Positions 18,168 to 28,400 are shown, numbered from the stretch's first letter. The stretch is DNA of 64,000 nucleotides from Algoriphagus lacus (GCF_003583985.1 NZ_QXML01000002.1:372001-436000), one strand, 5' to 3'. Notes: generated by a model from the sequence alone, not told the origin. Numbers and translations: made by a program.

Positions 18168-20054
18168 ATGGCTACAGCATCTGTCGCACATCATGACGCA
18201 GCAGTTCACGATCATCACGATCATGAGCATCATGATAATTTTATAACGAAGTATATCTTCACCCAGGATCACAAGATGATCGGTAAGCAATTTTTGATTA
18301 CCGGGATTTTCTGGGCATTAATTGGTGGTTTCCTTTCCATTCTTTTCAGATTACAGCTGGGTTTCCCGGATATGAATCTGGAATTCCTCCGGCCTTTGTT
18401 GGGTGGTTGGATTGATGAGTCTGGTAAACTGGATCCAACTTTCTATTTGGCCTTAGTAACAATGCACGGAACTATCATGGTATTCTTTGTATTGACTGCC
18501 GGATTAAGTGGGACATTCTCAAACTTCCTGATTCCTCTTCAAATCGGAGCCCGAGATATGGCTTCCGGCTTTATGAACATGCTTTCATACTGGTTCTTCT
18601 TTGGTTCAAGTGTGATTATGTTTATCTCTTTGTTTATTAAAACAGGTCCTGCCGGTGGTGGTTGGGTAGTTTATCCTCCACTTTCTGCCCTAGAGCAAGC
18701 TATTCCTGGTTCTGGTTTAGGTATGACTTTGTGGTTGGTGGCAATGACCCTGTTTATCGCCTCGTCTCTATTAGGAGGTATCAACTACATCACTACTGTA
18801 ATCAACCTTAGAACAAAAGGAATGTCTTTTTCCAGACTTCCTCTGACAATTTGGGCGTTTTTCCTAACTGCTGTTATCGGGTTGCTTTCGTTCCCAGTAT
18901 TGTTCGCCGCAGCGTTGTTGCTTGTATTTGACAGAAGCTTTGGAACTTCGTTCTACTTGGCAGATATCTACGTTGGTGGTGAAGCCCTTCCTAATACAGG
19001 AGGAAGCCCGGTGTTGTTTCAGCACTTATTCTGGTTCTTAGGACACCCTGAAGTTTATATCGTTTTGTTGCCTGCTTTGGGTATTACTTCTGAAGTAATT
19101 GCAACAAATTCAAGAAAGCCTATTTTCGGTTATAAGGCGATGATTATTTCCATGTTAGGGATTACAATCCTTTCCTTCATCGTTTGGGCTCACCACATGT
19201 TTGTGTCTGGTATGAATCCTTTCTTGGGTTCTATCTTTATGTTCTTGACTTTGATCATTGCCGTTCCTTCTGCAGTGAAAGTCTTCAACTATTTGACCAC
19301 GCTTTGGAGAGGTAATTTGATCTTCACACCTGCGATGCTGTTTTCCATCGGCTTGGTGTCTTTCTTTATCTCTGGAGGTTTGACGGGTATTTTCTTAGGT
19401 AACTCTGCTATTGATATCCAATTGCATGATACCTACTTCGTAGTGGCCCACTTCCACTTGGTAATGGGTTCCGCTTCCTTCTTTGGATTGGTGGCAGGGG
19501 TATATCACTGGTTCCCTAAAATGTTTGGTAGAATGATGGATCCTCGATTGGGGTACATTCATTTCTGGTTGACGTTTACCGGAGTTTACTTGGTGTTCTT
19601 CCCGATGCACTATATCGGTATTGCAGGATTCCCAAGAAGATATTATTCCTGGACTAACTTCAGCTTTACCGAAATGTATACTGATTTGAACATGTTTGTA
19701 TCTGTGGCGGCTATCATCACCTTTGCTGCGCAGTTTATCTTCTTGTTCAACTTCTTCTACAGTATGTACAGAGGAAGAAAAGCATCTCTTAATCCTTGGA
19801 GATCAAATACTTTGGAATGGACTACTCCATTACACCCAGGACATGGTAACTGGCCAGGTGAAATTCCTACAGTTTACAGATGGCCATATGATTATTCAAA
19901 GCCAGGTGCTCCAGAGGATTTCATCCCTCAGACAGTACCTCTTTCTCAGACCCCTGAGTCTAACCTTCCTCATGAGCAAGAGCTCGTGAAACTTGAAATG
20001 GAAATCATGAAAGAGGAGTCAGAGGTTTTGGTAGCTAATGAATCAAAGCACTAA
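18168..20054 (+). CDS. coxA: Cytochrome c oxidase subunit I (haem a / a3-CuB)
   Basis: CoxA reduces oxygen to water and pumps protons. Diagnostic residues are present: H100 and H430 as haem a ligands, H293 with cross-linked Y297 in GHPEVY, E295 of the D-channel in the same motif (A1-type oxidase), H342-H343 in WAHHMF for CuB, K371 in VPSAVKVF for the K-channel, and H428 for haem a3. There are about 12 membrane helices in 628 residues. The N-terminus is very histidine-rich, with eight His in the first 22 residues. The last 17 bases overlap ctaA, which couples enzyme and haem A synthesis. Confidence 0.97.
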   Translation: MATASVAHHDAAVHDHHDHEHHDNFITKYIFTQDHKMIGKQFLITGIFWALIGGFLSILFRLQLGFPDMNLEFLRPLLGGWIDESGKLDPTFYLALVTMHGTIMVFFVLTAGLSGTFSNFLIPLQIGARDMASGFMNMLSYWFFFGSSVIMFISLFIKTGPAGGGWVVYPPLSALEQAIPGSGLGMTLWLVAMTLFIASSLLGGINYITTVINLRTKGMSFSRLPLTIWAFFLTAVIGLLSFPVLFAAALLLVFDRSFGTSFYLADIYVGGEALPNTGGSPVLFQHLFWFLGHPEVYIVLLPALGITSEVIATNSRKPIFGYKAMIISMLGITILSFIVWAHHMFVSGMNPFLGSIFMFLTLIIAVPSAVKVFNYLTTLWRGNLIFTPAMLFSIGLVSFFISGGLTGIFLGNSAIDIQLHDTYFVVAHFHLVMGSASFFGLVAGVYHWFPKMFGRMMDPRLGYIHFWLTFTGVYLVFFPMHYIGIAGFPRRYYSWTNFSFTEMYTDLNMFVSVAAIITFAAQFIFLFNFFYSMYRGRKASLNPWRSNTLEWTTPLHPGHGNWPGEIPTVYRWPYDYSKPGAPEDFIPQTVPLSQTPESNLPHEQELVKLEMEIMKEESEVLVANESKH

Positions 20055-21114
20055 TAATGCGATAAACAGCTTCCGCCGGATTTCTTCGATTACGGTGGTA
20101 GCTGTTTATTTTCTTATTCTGGTTGGTGGGATTGTGCGAAGCACTGGCTCAGGAATGGGCTGTCCCGATTGGCCAAAATGTTTTGGGAGTGTGATTCCAC
20201 CTACAAATGTGGATCAGCTCCCAAAAAATTATCAGGAGATTTATCTTGAAAAAAGATTGGCTAAAAACGAACGGTTTGTAGCTACCCTTGAAAAGTTAGG
20301 TTTTGAAGAAACTGCTGCTCGAATTTCCAACGACAAGTCCATTTTGGTTGAAGAGGAATTCAATGCTACCAAAACATGGATTGAATATATCAATCGGTTA
20401 ATTGGGGTTGTTATTGGTCTTCTTATCCTTCTGACTGTTTGGAGTTCGTTCAAACTGTGGAGTATTGATAAATGGATTCCAATAAATTCTTTGGTTTCAC
20501 TTGTACTGGTGGTATTTACAGGTTGGATTGGATCAATTGTCGTTTCTACCAATTTGCTTGCTTGGATGATCACCTTTCACATGTTGCTAGCTTTGGCTCT
20601 TGTTGCGGTTTTGTTATACATCAACCACCGCAGTGAAAGATTACAGGGAAGCCATGGTGTAAAAATGGATGTTCCTCAAAAAATCCAGTGGGTTCTTATG
20701 ATCGGAACATTCCTGATGTTGATTCAGGTAGTTCTGGGTACCCAGGTAAGAGAGCAAATTGATCAAATTTCTTTTGCTCTTGGGAATCTTCTAAGGGAAG
20801 AGTGGGTGGATCGAGTTGGGCTAACATTTCTAATCCATCGGACCTTCTCTTTGGTTCTCCTTGGAATTCACTTATTGTATTTCTTTTGGGCATACAAATT
20901 TTCAGTTAGGAGATCAAAATTCACGCTTTTGTCTCAACTGTTGATGGTCGTTTTGCTTTTGGAAATCGCATCAGGAATTGGAATGGCTTACTTTGGCATA
21001 CCGGCTTTTCTTCAGCCGATACACTTATTGCTTGGGTCTTTGATTTTAGGAATCCAGTTTATGCTGATTCTTCAGATTAAAGATCATGTACAGTTTAAGT
21101 TAAACACAAATTGA
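20038..21114 (+). CDS. ctaA: Haem A synthase
   Basis: CtaA (COX15 family) oxidises the methyl group at C8 of haem O to give haem A for CoxA. The 358-residue protein has about eight helices in two four-helix halves. It shows the family start GGIVRSTGSGMGCPDWPKCFG split around the conserved glycine and cysteine residues, and histidines at helix ends: ITFHMLLA, LIHRTFSL and QPIHLLLG. In the first half the usual EYxHR motif reads EYINR, with Asn in place of His. The ATG at 20038 overlaps the end of coxA by 17 bases. Confidence 0.93.
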   Translation: MNQSTNNAINSFRRISSITVVAVYFLILVGGIVRSTGSGMGCPDWPKCFGSVIPPTNVDQLPKNYQEIYLEKRLAKNERFVATLEKLGFEETAARISNDKSILVEEEFNATKTWIEYINRLIGVVIGLLILLTVWSSFKLWSIDKWIPINSLVSLVLVVFTGWIGSIVVSTNLLAWMITFHMLLALALVAVLLYINHRSERLQGSHGVKMDVPQKIQWVLMIGTFLMLIQVVLGTQVREQIDQISFALGNLLREEWVDRVGLTFLIHRTFSLVLLGIHLLYFFWAYKFSVRRSKFTLLSQLLMVVLLLEIASGIGMAYFGIPAFLQPIHLLLGSLILGIQFMLILQIKDHVQFKLNTN

Positions 21115-21116
21115 AA

Positions 21117-22022
21117 ATGAGGACAGTTGACGTAACTGACCATTCGATATCAACTTTGATCCGTGAGCGGATCAAAGCTTATTCAGATCTTATCAAGCTT
21201 AGGCTTTCTGCCTTGGTCACCTTCTCTGCTGTATTCGGTTATATCCTTGGTGACACAGGGATTAGCTTTGGCTGGTCTGGATTTCTTGGATTGGCTCTTG
21301 GAGGTTTTCTGATTTCTGGAGCTTCAGGTGCTGCTAATGAGATCATGGAGCGTGATCTGGATAAGTTGATGAAGCGGACTCAAAATAGACCTCTTCCCCT
21401 TCAAATCATTTCCCTTCAGGAAGCTTATTGGTTTACATCCTTGGTGGCCATTTCGGGAATTGCATTGCTTTGGATATTTACAAATCCACTGACAACCTGG
21501 TTAGGGATTTTAAGTATGGTTTTGTACGTTTTTGCGTACACACCTCTCAAGCGGGTAGGTCCAATAGCAGTCTTTGTTGGTGCAATTCCTGGTGCTATGC
21601 CTCCCTTATTGGGATGGACTGCTGCCACAGGTTCAATTACCTATGAGGCTTTGATCATCTTTGGTATCCAATTTATCTGGCAGTTTCCTCATTTCTGGGC
21701 GATTGCTTGGGTAAGTGATGAGGATTATAAAAGAGCCGGTTTTAAATTACTCCCAAGTGGTGGAGGGCAAGATTTGAATACTGCGATTCAGATCATGATT
21801 TATACTTTATTCCTTCTTCCATTGGGTTTATTGCCGAGTTATTTTGGATTGACAGGGTTGAATTCCGGCATTGTTGCCACTATTTGCGGGGTATTGTTTC
21901 TTGCGCAGACTTTCTCACTGATGAGAGATTGCTCCCGCAAGTCAGCATTGAAAATTATGTTTGGATCATTTCTATACTTACCTATTGTGCAGATAGCCTA
22001 TCTGCTAGACAAAATGCCTTAA
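21117..22022 (+). CDS. ctaB: Protohaem IX farnesyltransferase (haem O synthase)
   Basis: CtaB (COX10) attaches a farnesyl group to haem B, giving haem O, the substrate of the preceding CtaA. It is a UbiA-family prenyltransferase of 301 residues with about nine helices. The first prenyl-diphosphate motif is in NEIMERDLDKLMKRTQNRPL and the second in DEDYKRAGFKLLP. I choose the ATG at 21117; an in-frame TTG two codons upstream would overlap the ctaA stop but is a less likely start. The next gene begins 3 bases after the stop. Confidence 0.94.
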   Translation: MRTVDVTDHSISTLIRERIKAYSDLIKLRLSALVTFSAVFGYILGDTGISFGWSGFLGLALGGFLISGASGAANEIMERDLDKLMKRTQNRPLPLQIISLQEAYWFTSLVAISGIALLWIFTNPLTTWLGILSMVLYVFAYTPLKRVGPIAVFVGAIPGAMPPLLGWTAATGSITYEALIIFGIQFIWQFPHFWAIAWVSDEDYKRAGFKLLPSGGGQDLNTAIQIMIYTLFLLPLGLLPSYFGLTGLNSGIVATICGVLFLAQTFSLMRDCSRKSALKIMFGSFLYLPIVQIAYLLDKMP

Positions 22023-22025
22023 GTC

Positions 22026-22607
22026 ATGGAAAGAGAACTGAAGTACCTTGACATCGTAGAGCAGCCAATTAGCATGCATCCCAAGAAATTCGCCTTGTGG
22101 CTCTTCTTGGTGACAGTGGTCATGATATTTGCTGCTTTGACCAGTGCCTATATCGTTAGACAAGCTGAAGGAAATTGGCTTGAATATGAATTGCCTGAAA
22201 TATTCTGGATCACTTCCGGGATTGTAGTCCTAAGCTCTGTTTTTCTTCATTGGGCCTACATCTCTGCTAAAAAAGATAACCTCTTGAATCTGAGAATTGG
22301 AATGGTAATGACAGTTATCCTGGGTATTGCCTTCTTGGTTGGTCAGTGGTACAGTTGGGTTGCTTTGGTGGATAGGGATGTGTTTTTTGTTGGAAATCCA
22401 GCTGGATCTTTCCTATACGTTTTCACTGGTCTTCACGCGGCTCACCTGATTAGCGGTGTGATATTTCTGATTATTGTATTAATTTCGACCTTCAGGCTGA
22501 AGGTTCATTCTCAAGCTATGAATACCATGGAAATGGCAACTACTTATTGGCATTTTCTCGGTGGCTTGTGGATATATCTCTTTATGTTTTTGCTTCTGAA
22601 TCATTAA
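22026..22607 (+). CDS. Cytochrome c oxidase subunit III, short form
   Basis: This is a haem-copper oxidase subunit III of 193 residues with five predicted helices. Family patterns are MHPKKFALWLFLVTVVMIFAALTSAY at the start of the first helix (split across residues 17-42), FTGLHAAHLISGV in the middle and TTYWHFLGGLWIYLF near the end. Subunit III carries no metal and stabilises subunit I and its proton entry. It lies 3 bases after ctaB, and a second, longer subunit III gene follows after 28 bases. Such pairs are common in Bacteroidota oxidase operons. Confidence 0.9.
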   Translation: MERELKYLDIVEQPISMHPKKFALWLFLVTVVMIFAALTSAYIVRQAEGNWLEYELPEIFWITSGIVVLSSVFLHWAYISAKKDNLLNLRIGMVMTVILGIAFLVGQWYSWVALVDRDVFFVGNPAGSFLYVFTGLHAAHLISGVIFLIIVLISTFRLKVHSQAMNTMEMATTYWHFLGGLWIYLFMFLLLNH

Positions 22608-22635
22608 AATTAAACCTGGTACAAATCAATAAATT

Positions 22636-23412
22636 ATGTCTGCGCATTCTACTGCTATTGGAGTAAGCTCAAAAAGAAGCGTTTGGGGTGGAGGTATCGA
22701 ACCCATGAAGGCTAGTTATGGAAAACTCATGATGTGGTTTTTCCTGCTCTCCGACATCTTCACTTTTGCTGCATTTCTAATCACCTATTTGTCAATTCGT
22801 GTAAGCTATCCCGCTTATGCTGGCCCTGCCACTGACTTTGTAGGTTCCAATGAATATTGGCCTGTACCGGAATTGGTTTTTGAAGCAGTTCCTTTCCTTC
22901 ATGGAATCCACGCACCTCTAGTATTTGTGGGAATCATGACTTTCATTTTGATCTCAAGCTCGGTTACAATGGTTTTGGCTGTGGAAGCTGGCCACAGAAA
23001 TGACAGAAATGATGTTGTTAAGTGGATGCTTTGGACAATTCTTGGTGGTGCTACCTTTTTGGGTTGCCAGGCTTGGGAATGGTCACACTTCATTCATGGT
23101 ACTGATGAAGGTTCGGTATTGACTTATGTCAACGGTCTAGGTCAGAATGTTACAGAAACTGTATTTGGGGCTAATCTGATGGTGAATGAATATGGACCTG
23201 CGGCTTTTGCCCAGCTTTTTTTCTTCATTACAGGATTCCACGGATTTCACGTTACCATAGGAGTTTTTCTTCTATTCCTGGTTTTTTACCAGGCAGCAGT
23301 TGGCGTTTATGACAAAAGAGGTCACTACGAAATGGTAGAAAAAATCGGCCTTTATTGGCACTTTGTAGACTTGGTTTGGGTATTCGTATTCACGTTGTTC
23401 TATTTGATCTAA
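22636..23412 (+). CDS. coxC: Cytochrome c oxidase subunit III, long form
   Basis: The second subunit III is 258 residues long with about six or seven helices. Recognisable patterns are KLMMWFFLLSDIFTFAAFL near the start, FFFITGFHGFHVTIGVFLL and LYWHFVDLVWVFVFTLFYL at the end, the last being the classic subunit III signature. It probably forms the oxidase together with CoxA, CoxB and the short paralogue; which of the two occupies the standard position cannot be told from sequence. Subunit IV follows 20 bases later. Confidence 0.92.
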   Translation: MSAHSTAIGVSSKRSVWGGGIEPMKASYGKLMMWFFLLSDIFTFAAFLITYLSIRVSYPAYAGPATDFVGSNEYWPVPELVFEAVPFLHGIHAPLVFVGIMTFILISSSVTMVLAVEAGHRNDRNDVVKWMLWTILGGATFLGCQAWEWSHFIHGTDEGSVLTYVNGLGQNVTETVFGANLMVNEYGPAAFAQLFFFITGFHGFHVTIGVFLLFLVFYQAAVGVYDKRGHYEMVEKIGLYWHFVDLVWVFVFTLFYLI

Positions 23413-23432
23413 GCAGTTAAAATCTTTGAAAT

Positions 23433-23762
23433 ATGGAAATTCAGGAAAATAAATCAACACTTGTTGTTGAGGCTCGCAACGAAGAGAAGGTAAAAAAAAT
23501 CTGGAAGACAGCCGGGATCCTTTTGGCTATCACTGTAGCTGAGTTTATCATGGCATTCACCATGGATAGAGGAATCCTCCTTTATGCTCTTTTCATCATT
23601 CTTACCATTTGGAAAGCCAAGTATATCATGATGGAATTCATGCACTTGGGTGATGAAGTAAAGCCTTTGTTTTACTCCATTATTGTTCCTTTGATCTTCT
23701 TGGTTTGGTTGGTGATCGCACTAATGAAGGAAGGCTCCGATATTTTCATGTATCGTTGGTAA
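23433..23762 (+). CDS. coxD: Cytochrome c oxidase subunit IV
   Basis: A 109-residue protein of the prokaryotic COX4 family with three predicted membrane helices (about 27-45, 47-65, 80-100) and the family-like pattern KAKYIMMEFMHLGDE between helices 2 and 3. It is an accessory subunit without cofactor. It is the last gene before a strong terminator, so it closes the roughly 15-kb act-cox transcript. Confidence 0.9.
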   Translation: MEIQENKSTLVVEARNEEKVKKIWKTAGILLAITVAEFIMAFTMDRGILLYALFIILTIWKAKYIMMEFMHLGDEVKPLFYSIIVPLIFLVWLVIALMKEGSDIFMYRW

Positions 23763-23780
23763 ATACTGAAAGATTAAATA

Positions 23781-23822
23781 AAAAAAGCAGGTTGAGGTGA
23801 ATCACTTCAACCTGCTTTTTTG
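23781..23822 (+). terminator. Terminator of the act-cox operon
   Basis: GCAGGTTGAGGTGA (23787-23800) pairs with TCACTTCAACCTGC (23802-23815), one G-U pair, with A-rich and T-rich flanks (TTTTTTT at 23816-23822). It is a long stem ending the transcript after coxD. Confidence 0.9.
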
Positions 23823-23835
23823 TTAAGCAATTACT

Positions 23836-24504
23836 ATGAAAAGTTTGAGATTACTACAGGGAATGGTGCTGGTTTGCATCTTGTTGATTCCTGTTTTGAT
23901 ATTTATGTTTTTGAGAGGTTTTGGAAAAAATGAATATGATCTTCCGATCTTTTTCCAAAATGGAGTGGAAAACCCCTTTCAGGAATGTCCGGTAACTGAT
24001 ACCACTCAACATTACATTCCGGAGTTTGCATTCACCAATCAGGAAGGAAAGTCAATTGGCCGATCTGAGATGGAAGGCAAAATCACCATTGTTGATTTCT
24101 TTTTCACTTCCTGTCCAAGTATTTGTCCAGTGATGTCCAAGGAAATGGAACGTGTGAATGACATGTTTCGTGATGAGCCTGATGTTCAAATCATGTCCAT
24201 CAGTATTGATCCGGAGTTTGATACTCCGGCGATTTTGAAGGAATATGCAGAAGAGCATAATGCTATTCCTGGGAAATGGCATTTTCTCTCAGGCCCTAAA
24301 GATGAAACATATCGTTTAGCAAGATGTGGTTTTGTAATCCCCACTATTGATGGGAATGGCGTTCCGGATGATTTCGTCCATACTGATAAATTTATCCTTG
24401 TGGATGAATTAGGTAGAATAAGAGGGTACTACAGCGGAACAAATCGGGAGGATGTAGACTTATTGATGTTAGAAACAAAAGTTTTATTGCATGTCAACAA
24501 ATAG
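23836..24504 (+). CDS. SCO1/SenC copper chaperone
   Basis: SCO proteins deliver copper to, or reduce the cysteines of, the CuA site of CoxB. The 222-residue product has an N-terminal membrane anchor (about residues 8-27) and a thioredoxin-like domain outside the membrane. The copper ligands are visible: C93 and C97 in TSCPSICP, and H182 in VHTDKF. Its position right after the oxidase operon, separated only by the terminator, fits this role. Its last 14 bases overlap the next gene. Confidence 0.94.
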   Translation: MKSLRLLQGMVLVCILLIPVLIFMFLRGFGKNEYDLPIFFQNGVENPFQECPVTDTTQHYIPEFAFTNQEGKSIGRSEMEGKITIVDFFFTSCPSICPVMSKEMERVNDMFRDEPDVQIMSISIDPEFDTPAILKEYAEEHNAIPGKWHFLSGPKDETYRLARCGFVIPTIDGNGVPDDFVHTDKFILVDELGRIRGYYSGTNREDVDLLMLETKVLLHVNK

Positions 24505-25045
24505 CAGAGTGATGCTTCAGAATGAAGCAAAAGTGAAGAATTGGATTATTGGAGTTTCGGTGGCGATTCCTTTGGCAGTAGCGGTCCTGCTGTTCATGCC
24601 CACAAAGATTACAGCACTTGGCGATTGGGTTTATTTTCTTCCGCATTTGAATGCGGTGATTAACACAGCTGCTTCAATTGCTTTGATTCTTGGTTTGGTT
24701 TTTATCAAACAAAAAAAATACAGCTACCATGGAGCTACGATGACAGTGGCTTTTGCCTTGGGAGCGATCTTTCTGGTGTCGTATGTGATTTATCACAGTG
24801 CTGCTGAAAGCACTAGTTTCGGAGGAGTTGGGTTAATTCGTAGCATTTATTACTTCCTGCTGATTACACACATCGTTTTTGCCGCGGTAGCCTTGTTTCC
24901 CATTCTTTTCGCGTATTACTACGGCTATACCGATCAGCGTGAAAAGCATCGAAAAGTGGTTAAATTTGCCTATCCAATCTGGTTTTATGTGTCTGTGACC
25001 GGGGTGATCGTGTACCTCATGATCAGTCCTTACTACACGCATTGA
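24491..25045 (+). CDS. DUF420-like membrane protein
   Basis: A 184-residue protein with about five membrane helices and conserved polar residues at helix ends, such as LPHLNAVINTAASIALILG, HGATMTVAFALGAIFLVSY, IYHSA and THIVFAAVALFPI. This pattern of histidines and asparagines matches the DUF420 (YozB-like) family, often encoded next to SCO and oxidase genes. The function is unknown; a part in oxidase assembly or haem/copper handling is an inference from context. It overlaps the SCO gene by 14 bases. Confidence 0.8.
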   Translation: MSTNSRVMLQNEAKVKNWIIGVSVAIPLAVAVLLFMPTKITALGDWVYFLPHLNAVINTAASIALILGLVFIKQKKYSYHGATMTVAFALGAIFLVSYVIYHSAAESTSFGGVGLIRSIYYFLLITHIVFAAVALFPILFAYYYGYTDQREKHRKVVKFAYPIWFYVSVTGVIVYLMISPYYTH

Positions 25046-25140
25046 GGAAGATATTTCTTCTTGTAGAATTTAAGAATCAGAAGTAAGAGTTATTCCGGGT
25101 TGAAAAAATCTACAACCCATCCAGTTCAAAATAGATTGCC

Positions 25141-25386
25141 ATGAAATTAAAATTATTTCTCCTGGTCTTTTTCACTCTTGGAATCCAGGTTTCTTCCTGG
25201 GCCCAATGTGCCATGTGTCGCGCTTCTGTTGAAAATAACGTAAGCAATGGAGAGACAACCATCGGTGCAGGGCTCAACAACGGGATTTTGTATCTCTTTG
25301 TCATGCCTTATTTGATGGCTGCAATCATTGGCTTTTTCTGGTATCGAACTGCCAAAAAACGGAAAGCAAAACTTACTCTTCGCTAA
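25141..25386 (+). CDS. Small membrane protein with CxxC motif
   Basis: An 81-residue protein with a signal peptide (about residues 1-21), then QCAMCRASVEN at the start of the mature chain, a short polar segment, one membrane helix (about 48-67) and a basic tail KKRKAKLTLR. Mature topology should put the CxxC on the periplasmic side. I do not recognise a named family. Position after SCO and the DUF420-like gene suggests a role in copper or haem handling during oxidase assembly, which is inference only. A terminator follows at once. Confidence 0.75.
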   Translation: MKLKLFLLVFFTLGIQVSSWAQCAMCRASVENNVSNGETTIGAGLNNGILYLFVMPYLMAAIIGFFWYRTAKKRKAKLTLR

Positions 25387-25393
25387 GAGATCC

Positions 25394-25430
25394 AAAAGCA
25401 AAGTTTGATACCAGACTTTGCTTTTTTATT
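25394..25430 (+). terminator. Terminator after the CxxC protein gene
   Basis: AAAAGCAAAGT (25394-25404) pairs with ACTTTGCTTTT (25415-25425), then T-rich sequence. It separates the oxidase assembly genes from the kinase gene, whose ATG follows at 25441. Confidence 0.85.
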
Positions 25431-25440
25431 TTTAACCTAC

Positions 25441-28400
25441 ATGAGCTTCCATACCCGACGACTGGTCATTTTGATCAGTGTAGTTTCCCTTCTCATTGTC
25501 CTTGTTTTAAATTTTTTCGTTTTCCAGAAAAGCGAAGAAGAGAAATACTTTGAGGCTGTCCAGCATCGGGTTCAGCGGGTAGATAAACAGTTTGATGAGG
25601 ATTTTATCCGGGTACTTATGGAGGTGAGACCTGAGGACCCCATTACTTTTGAGCGACTTGGGAATCCTGAACATATCCATCCATTCTTTTTGCTTGATAC
25701 CTCAGGGAAGTTGCTTTTTTGGTCGGATTTTACCCTAACCTTGGATTTTTCCCAACTGGATCTTGGCAAGGAGTACCAGCTTTTAGAAGATCCCTTTGGG
25801 ACCTTTTTTGTGAAAATCAGAAAGATCAAAAGAAATACAACTGACTATTATTTGGTCCAGGCATTACGTCTGATTTGGCCAGGATCAATAGAAAATGATT
25901 ACCTGAAGACTGGACCCAATCCTGATTTCTTTGGGAATGAGCGGTTTCAGCTTTTTGCTAATCCTTCCGATGGGGCATTTCAGGTTCTTTCAGAATCTGG
26001 CAAAGCGATGTTTGGAATCAGTTTTCAACTCGGCTACGAACCTGTGGGTAGGGTTTCAAACACCCCCTTGCTGATTTTCATCTGCTCGCTTTTCTTGCTT
26101 TACTTTTTGTTCAGTTTTGATTTTCTGAGGAAAAAATGGAAAGAAGGTCATCAATGGCAGACAATAGGATATGGTTTTTTGGTTTTGGCAGCAATACGAT
26201 TGTCCATGCTACTGCTCAATTTCCCGGGAGATTTTTTTGAATTCGCCCTTTTTGATCCGGTTAATTATGCATCATCTTGGCTCAATCCAAGCTTAGGAGA
26301 TTTATTGCTAAATACGTTCTGCTTGGGATTTATTTTGGGGTTGGTGATATATCAGCTTTCCTCCAAAACGTCATTCCAAAAAGCCACCTTTCTGAAGGAA
26401 GGCCGAAACTTTGAGTATGGTCTGATTTTCACACTTGTTGTCAGCACCGTTTTTTTTGGCTTAGTCTGGTTTCTTCCTAGAGATTTGATTTTCAATTCTC
26501 AGTGGATTCTGGATATCCGATCCATTCCTACTTTTGATATATTCAAGGCCTTGAGTTTTTTGATTTTGTTCCTGTGGGGATCGGTTTATGTATTGTTGTC
26601 TCTCACGCTTTTTAGTCTGTTGCTTAGTGTTCAAAAGGAAAAACGCACTTATTACCATTACCTAGCAATCCTTGGCCTACCTGTTCTGGCGATCGCCTTG
26701 TTTTCCAGTTTTTGGTTAGGGGTGATTTGGCTTATTCACTTGATATTTCTATTCACCATCATTCGGTTTGAATTGTATCAAAACATCTTCCGTTTGGGGC
26801 TGGATACATTTTTGACTTTTTTCTATGCGTCATTGATCACCGCAATTATTGCAGGAATTAGCACCTTCCAGACAGAGCGGGAACGGCTTATTCAGTCAAA
26901 AACCCGATTTGCCAACCAAAACCTGATCGAAAATGATGTGATGACTGAGTTTTTCCTCGGGGATATCTTTACCCGGGTGAAAAGTGATCTTTTTGTCCAA
27001 AATCGATTGGCTGACCCGCTTCTGTCAAAAGATCCAGTGGAAACTAAAATCAGGAAAATCTACTTGGATAATTATTTTGACCAGTTTGAAGTGGTAATTC
27101 GGATCTTCTCTGCTTCCGGACAACAGATTCAGGGACCTGCAGAGGCTTCTGAATTGCGGGAATTGCGCCAACAATATGTCAAAAGTGACTATGCTACGGG
27201 AGTCAGGGATCTTTATTTTATTCGGGGAAAAGAGACTACTGCCAGCAACAGATTTGTTGCATTCATTCCGATAGTTCGGGAAAATAATCTTCTGGGAACG
27301 ATTTACTTGGAATTAAACCAACTTCGGGTCCAGCCGGGAAGTGTTTATCCACGACTTTTGCTCGACCGAAAATACGCTGAAAAGCTTGACCCCCTTTCCT
27401 ATGATTATGCTGTTTTCAAAGAAAGGGAATTGCTGAGGAGTTCAGGGACATTCAATTATAATCAGGTTGAGTTTCTGGATGATCTGGACAGAAATCAATT
27501 ATTCGAAAGTGGGATTCTAGTTCAAGGTTATCACCATTTCGGCCTTAGAAATGGAGAAGAGGTGATCGTTTTGTCATCGCCAACATTGTCCCTTTCCCAG
27601 TTTTTCGGTAACATCTCCCTGTTTTTTGTAGCCTTTGTATTTCTGACTTTCCTGGCCATTCTACTCAACACCTTACTCAAAGGCTATCGGGATTTTGAAT
27701 TCAATTACTCGACGAAACTTCAGTTATACCTGAACTTCGCATTCTTTTTCCCCATCATCATTATTTCAATCATAACGGTGGGGTTATTGGGAGGAAGCTA
27801 CCGGGATGACCTCAACAGGCAGTACATCGAAAAAGCCAGCTTGATCCGAAGTAATCTGGGGGCATTTTTCAACAATCAAAATCCGACGAGTGTAGATCGA
27901 GATCTGCTTAATGAAGAAGTGAATACGCTCGCCAATACCATTGCAAGTGACATCCATCTCTTCACCACACAAGGATTTTTAGAGTCCACCAACCGACCGA
28001 ATATTTTCGACAAAAAAATCCTGGCGCCTTGGATCAACCCAGCCGCCATGTCCGGGATACTGGAAAAAAACCAAATTCAACTGCTGCTCGATGAGAAGAT
28101 CGGTAAGCTTCGATACCAAACAGTTTACTTAGCGGTGCCTTCTCAGGTCGATCAGTCTATTATCGGCATTTTGGCTGTGCCTTTTTTTGAATCCGAGACA
28201 GAACTCAATTCCTTGATTTCGGATGTCCTCAGCAATATCTTCAATGCATTTGTGATCATTTTCATCTTGTTTTTGATTGTATCCTCTTTTGTTTCCAAAA
28301 ATCTGACCCTGCCTTTCAAACTACTTACTCAAAAGCTGAAGACCACCAACCTGGAAAATAACGAACCCATGTACTGGGCTTCCAAAGATGAAATCGGTCT

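Noticed and set aside
25405-25440. TTG-initiated extension of the NtrY-like kinase
   Set aside because: It starts inside the loop of the upstream terminator; the ATG at 25441 precedes the membrane anchor.
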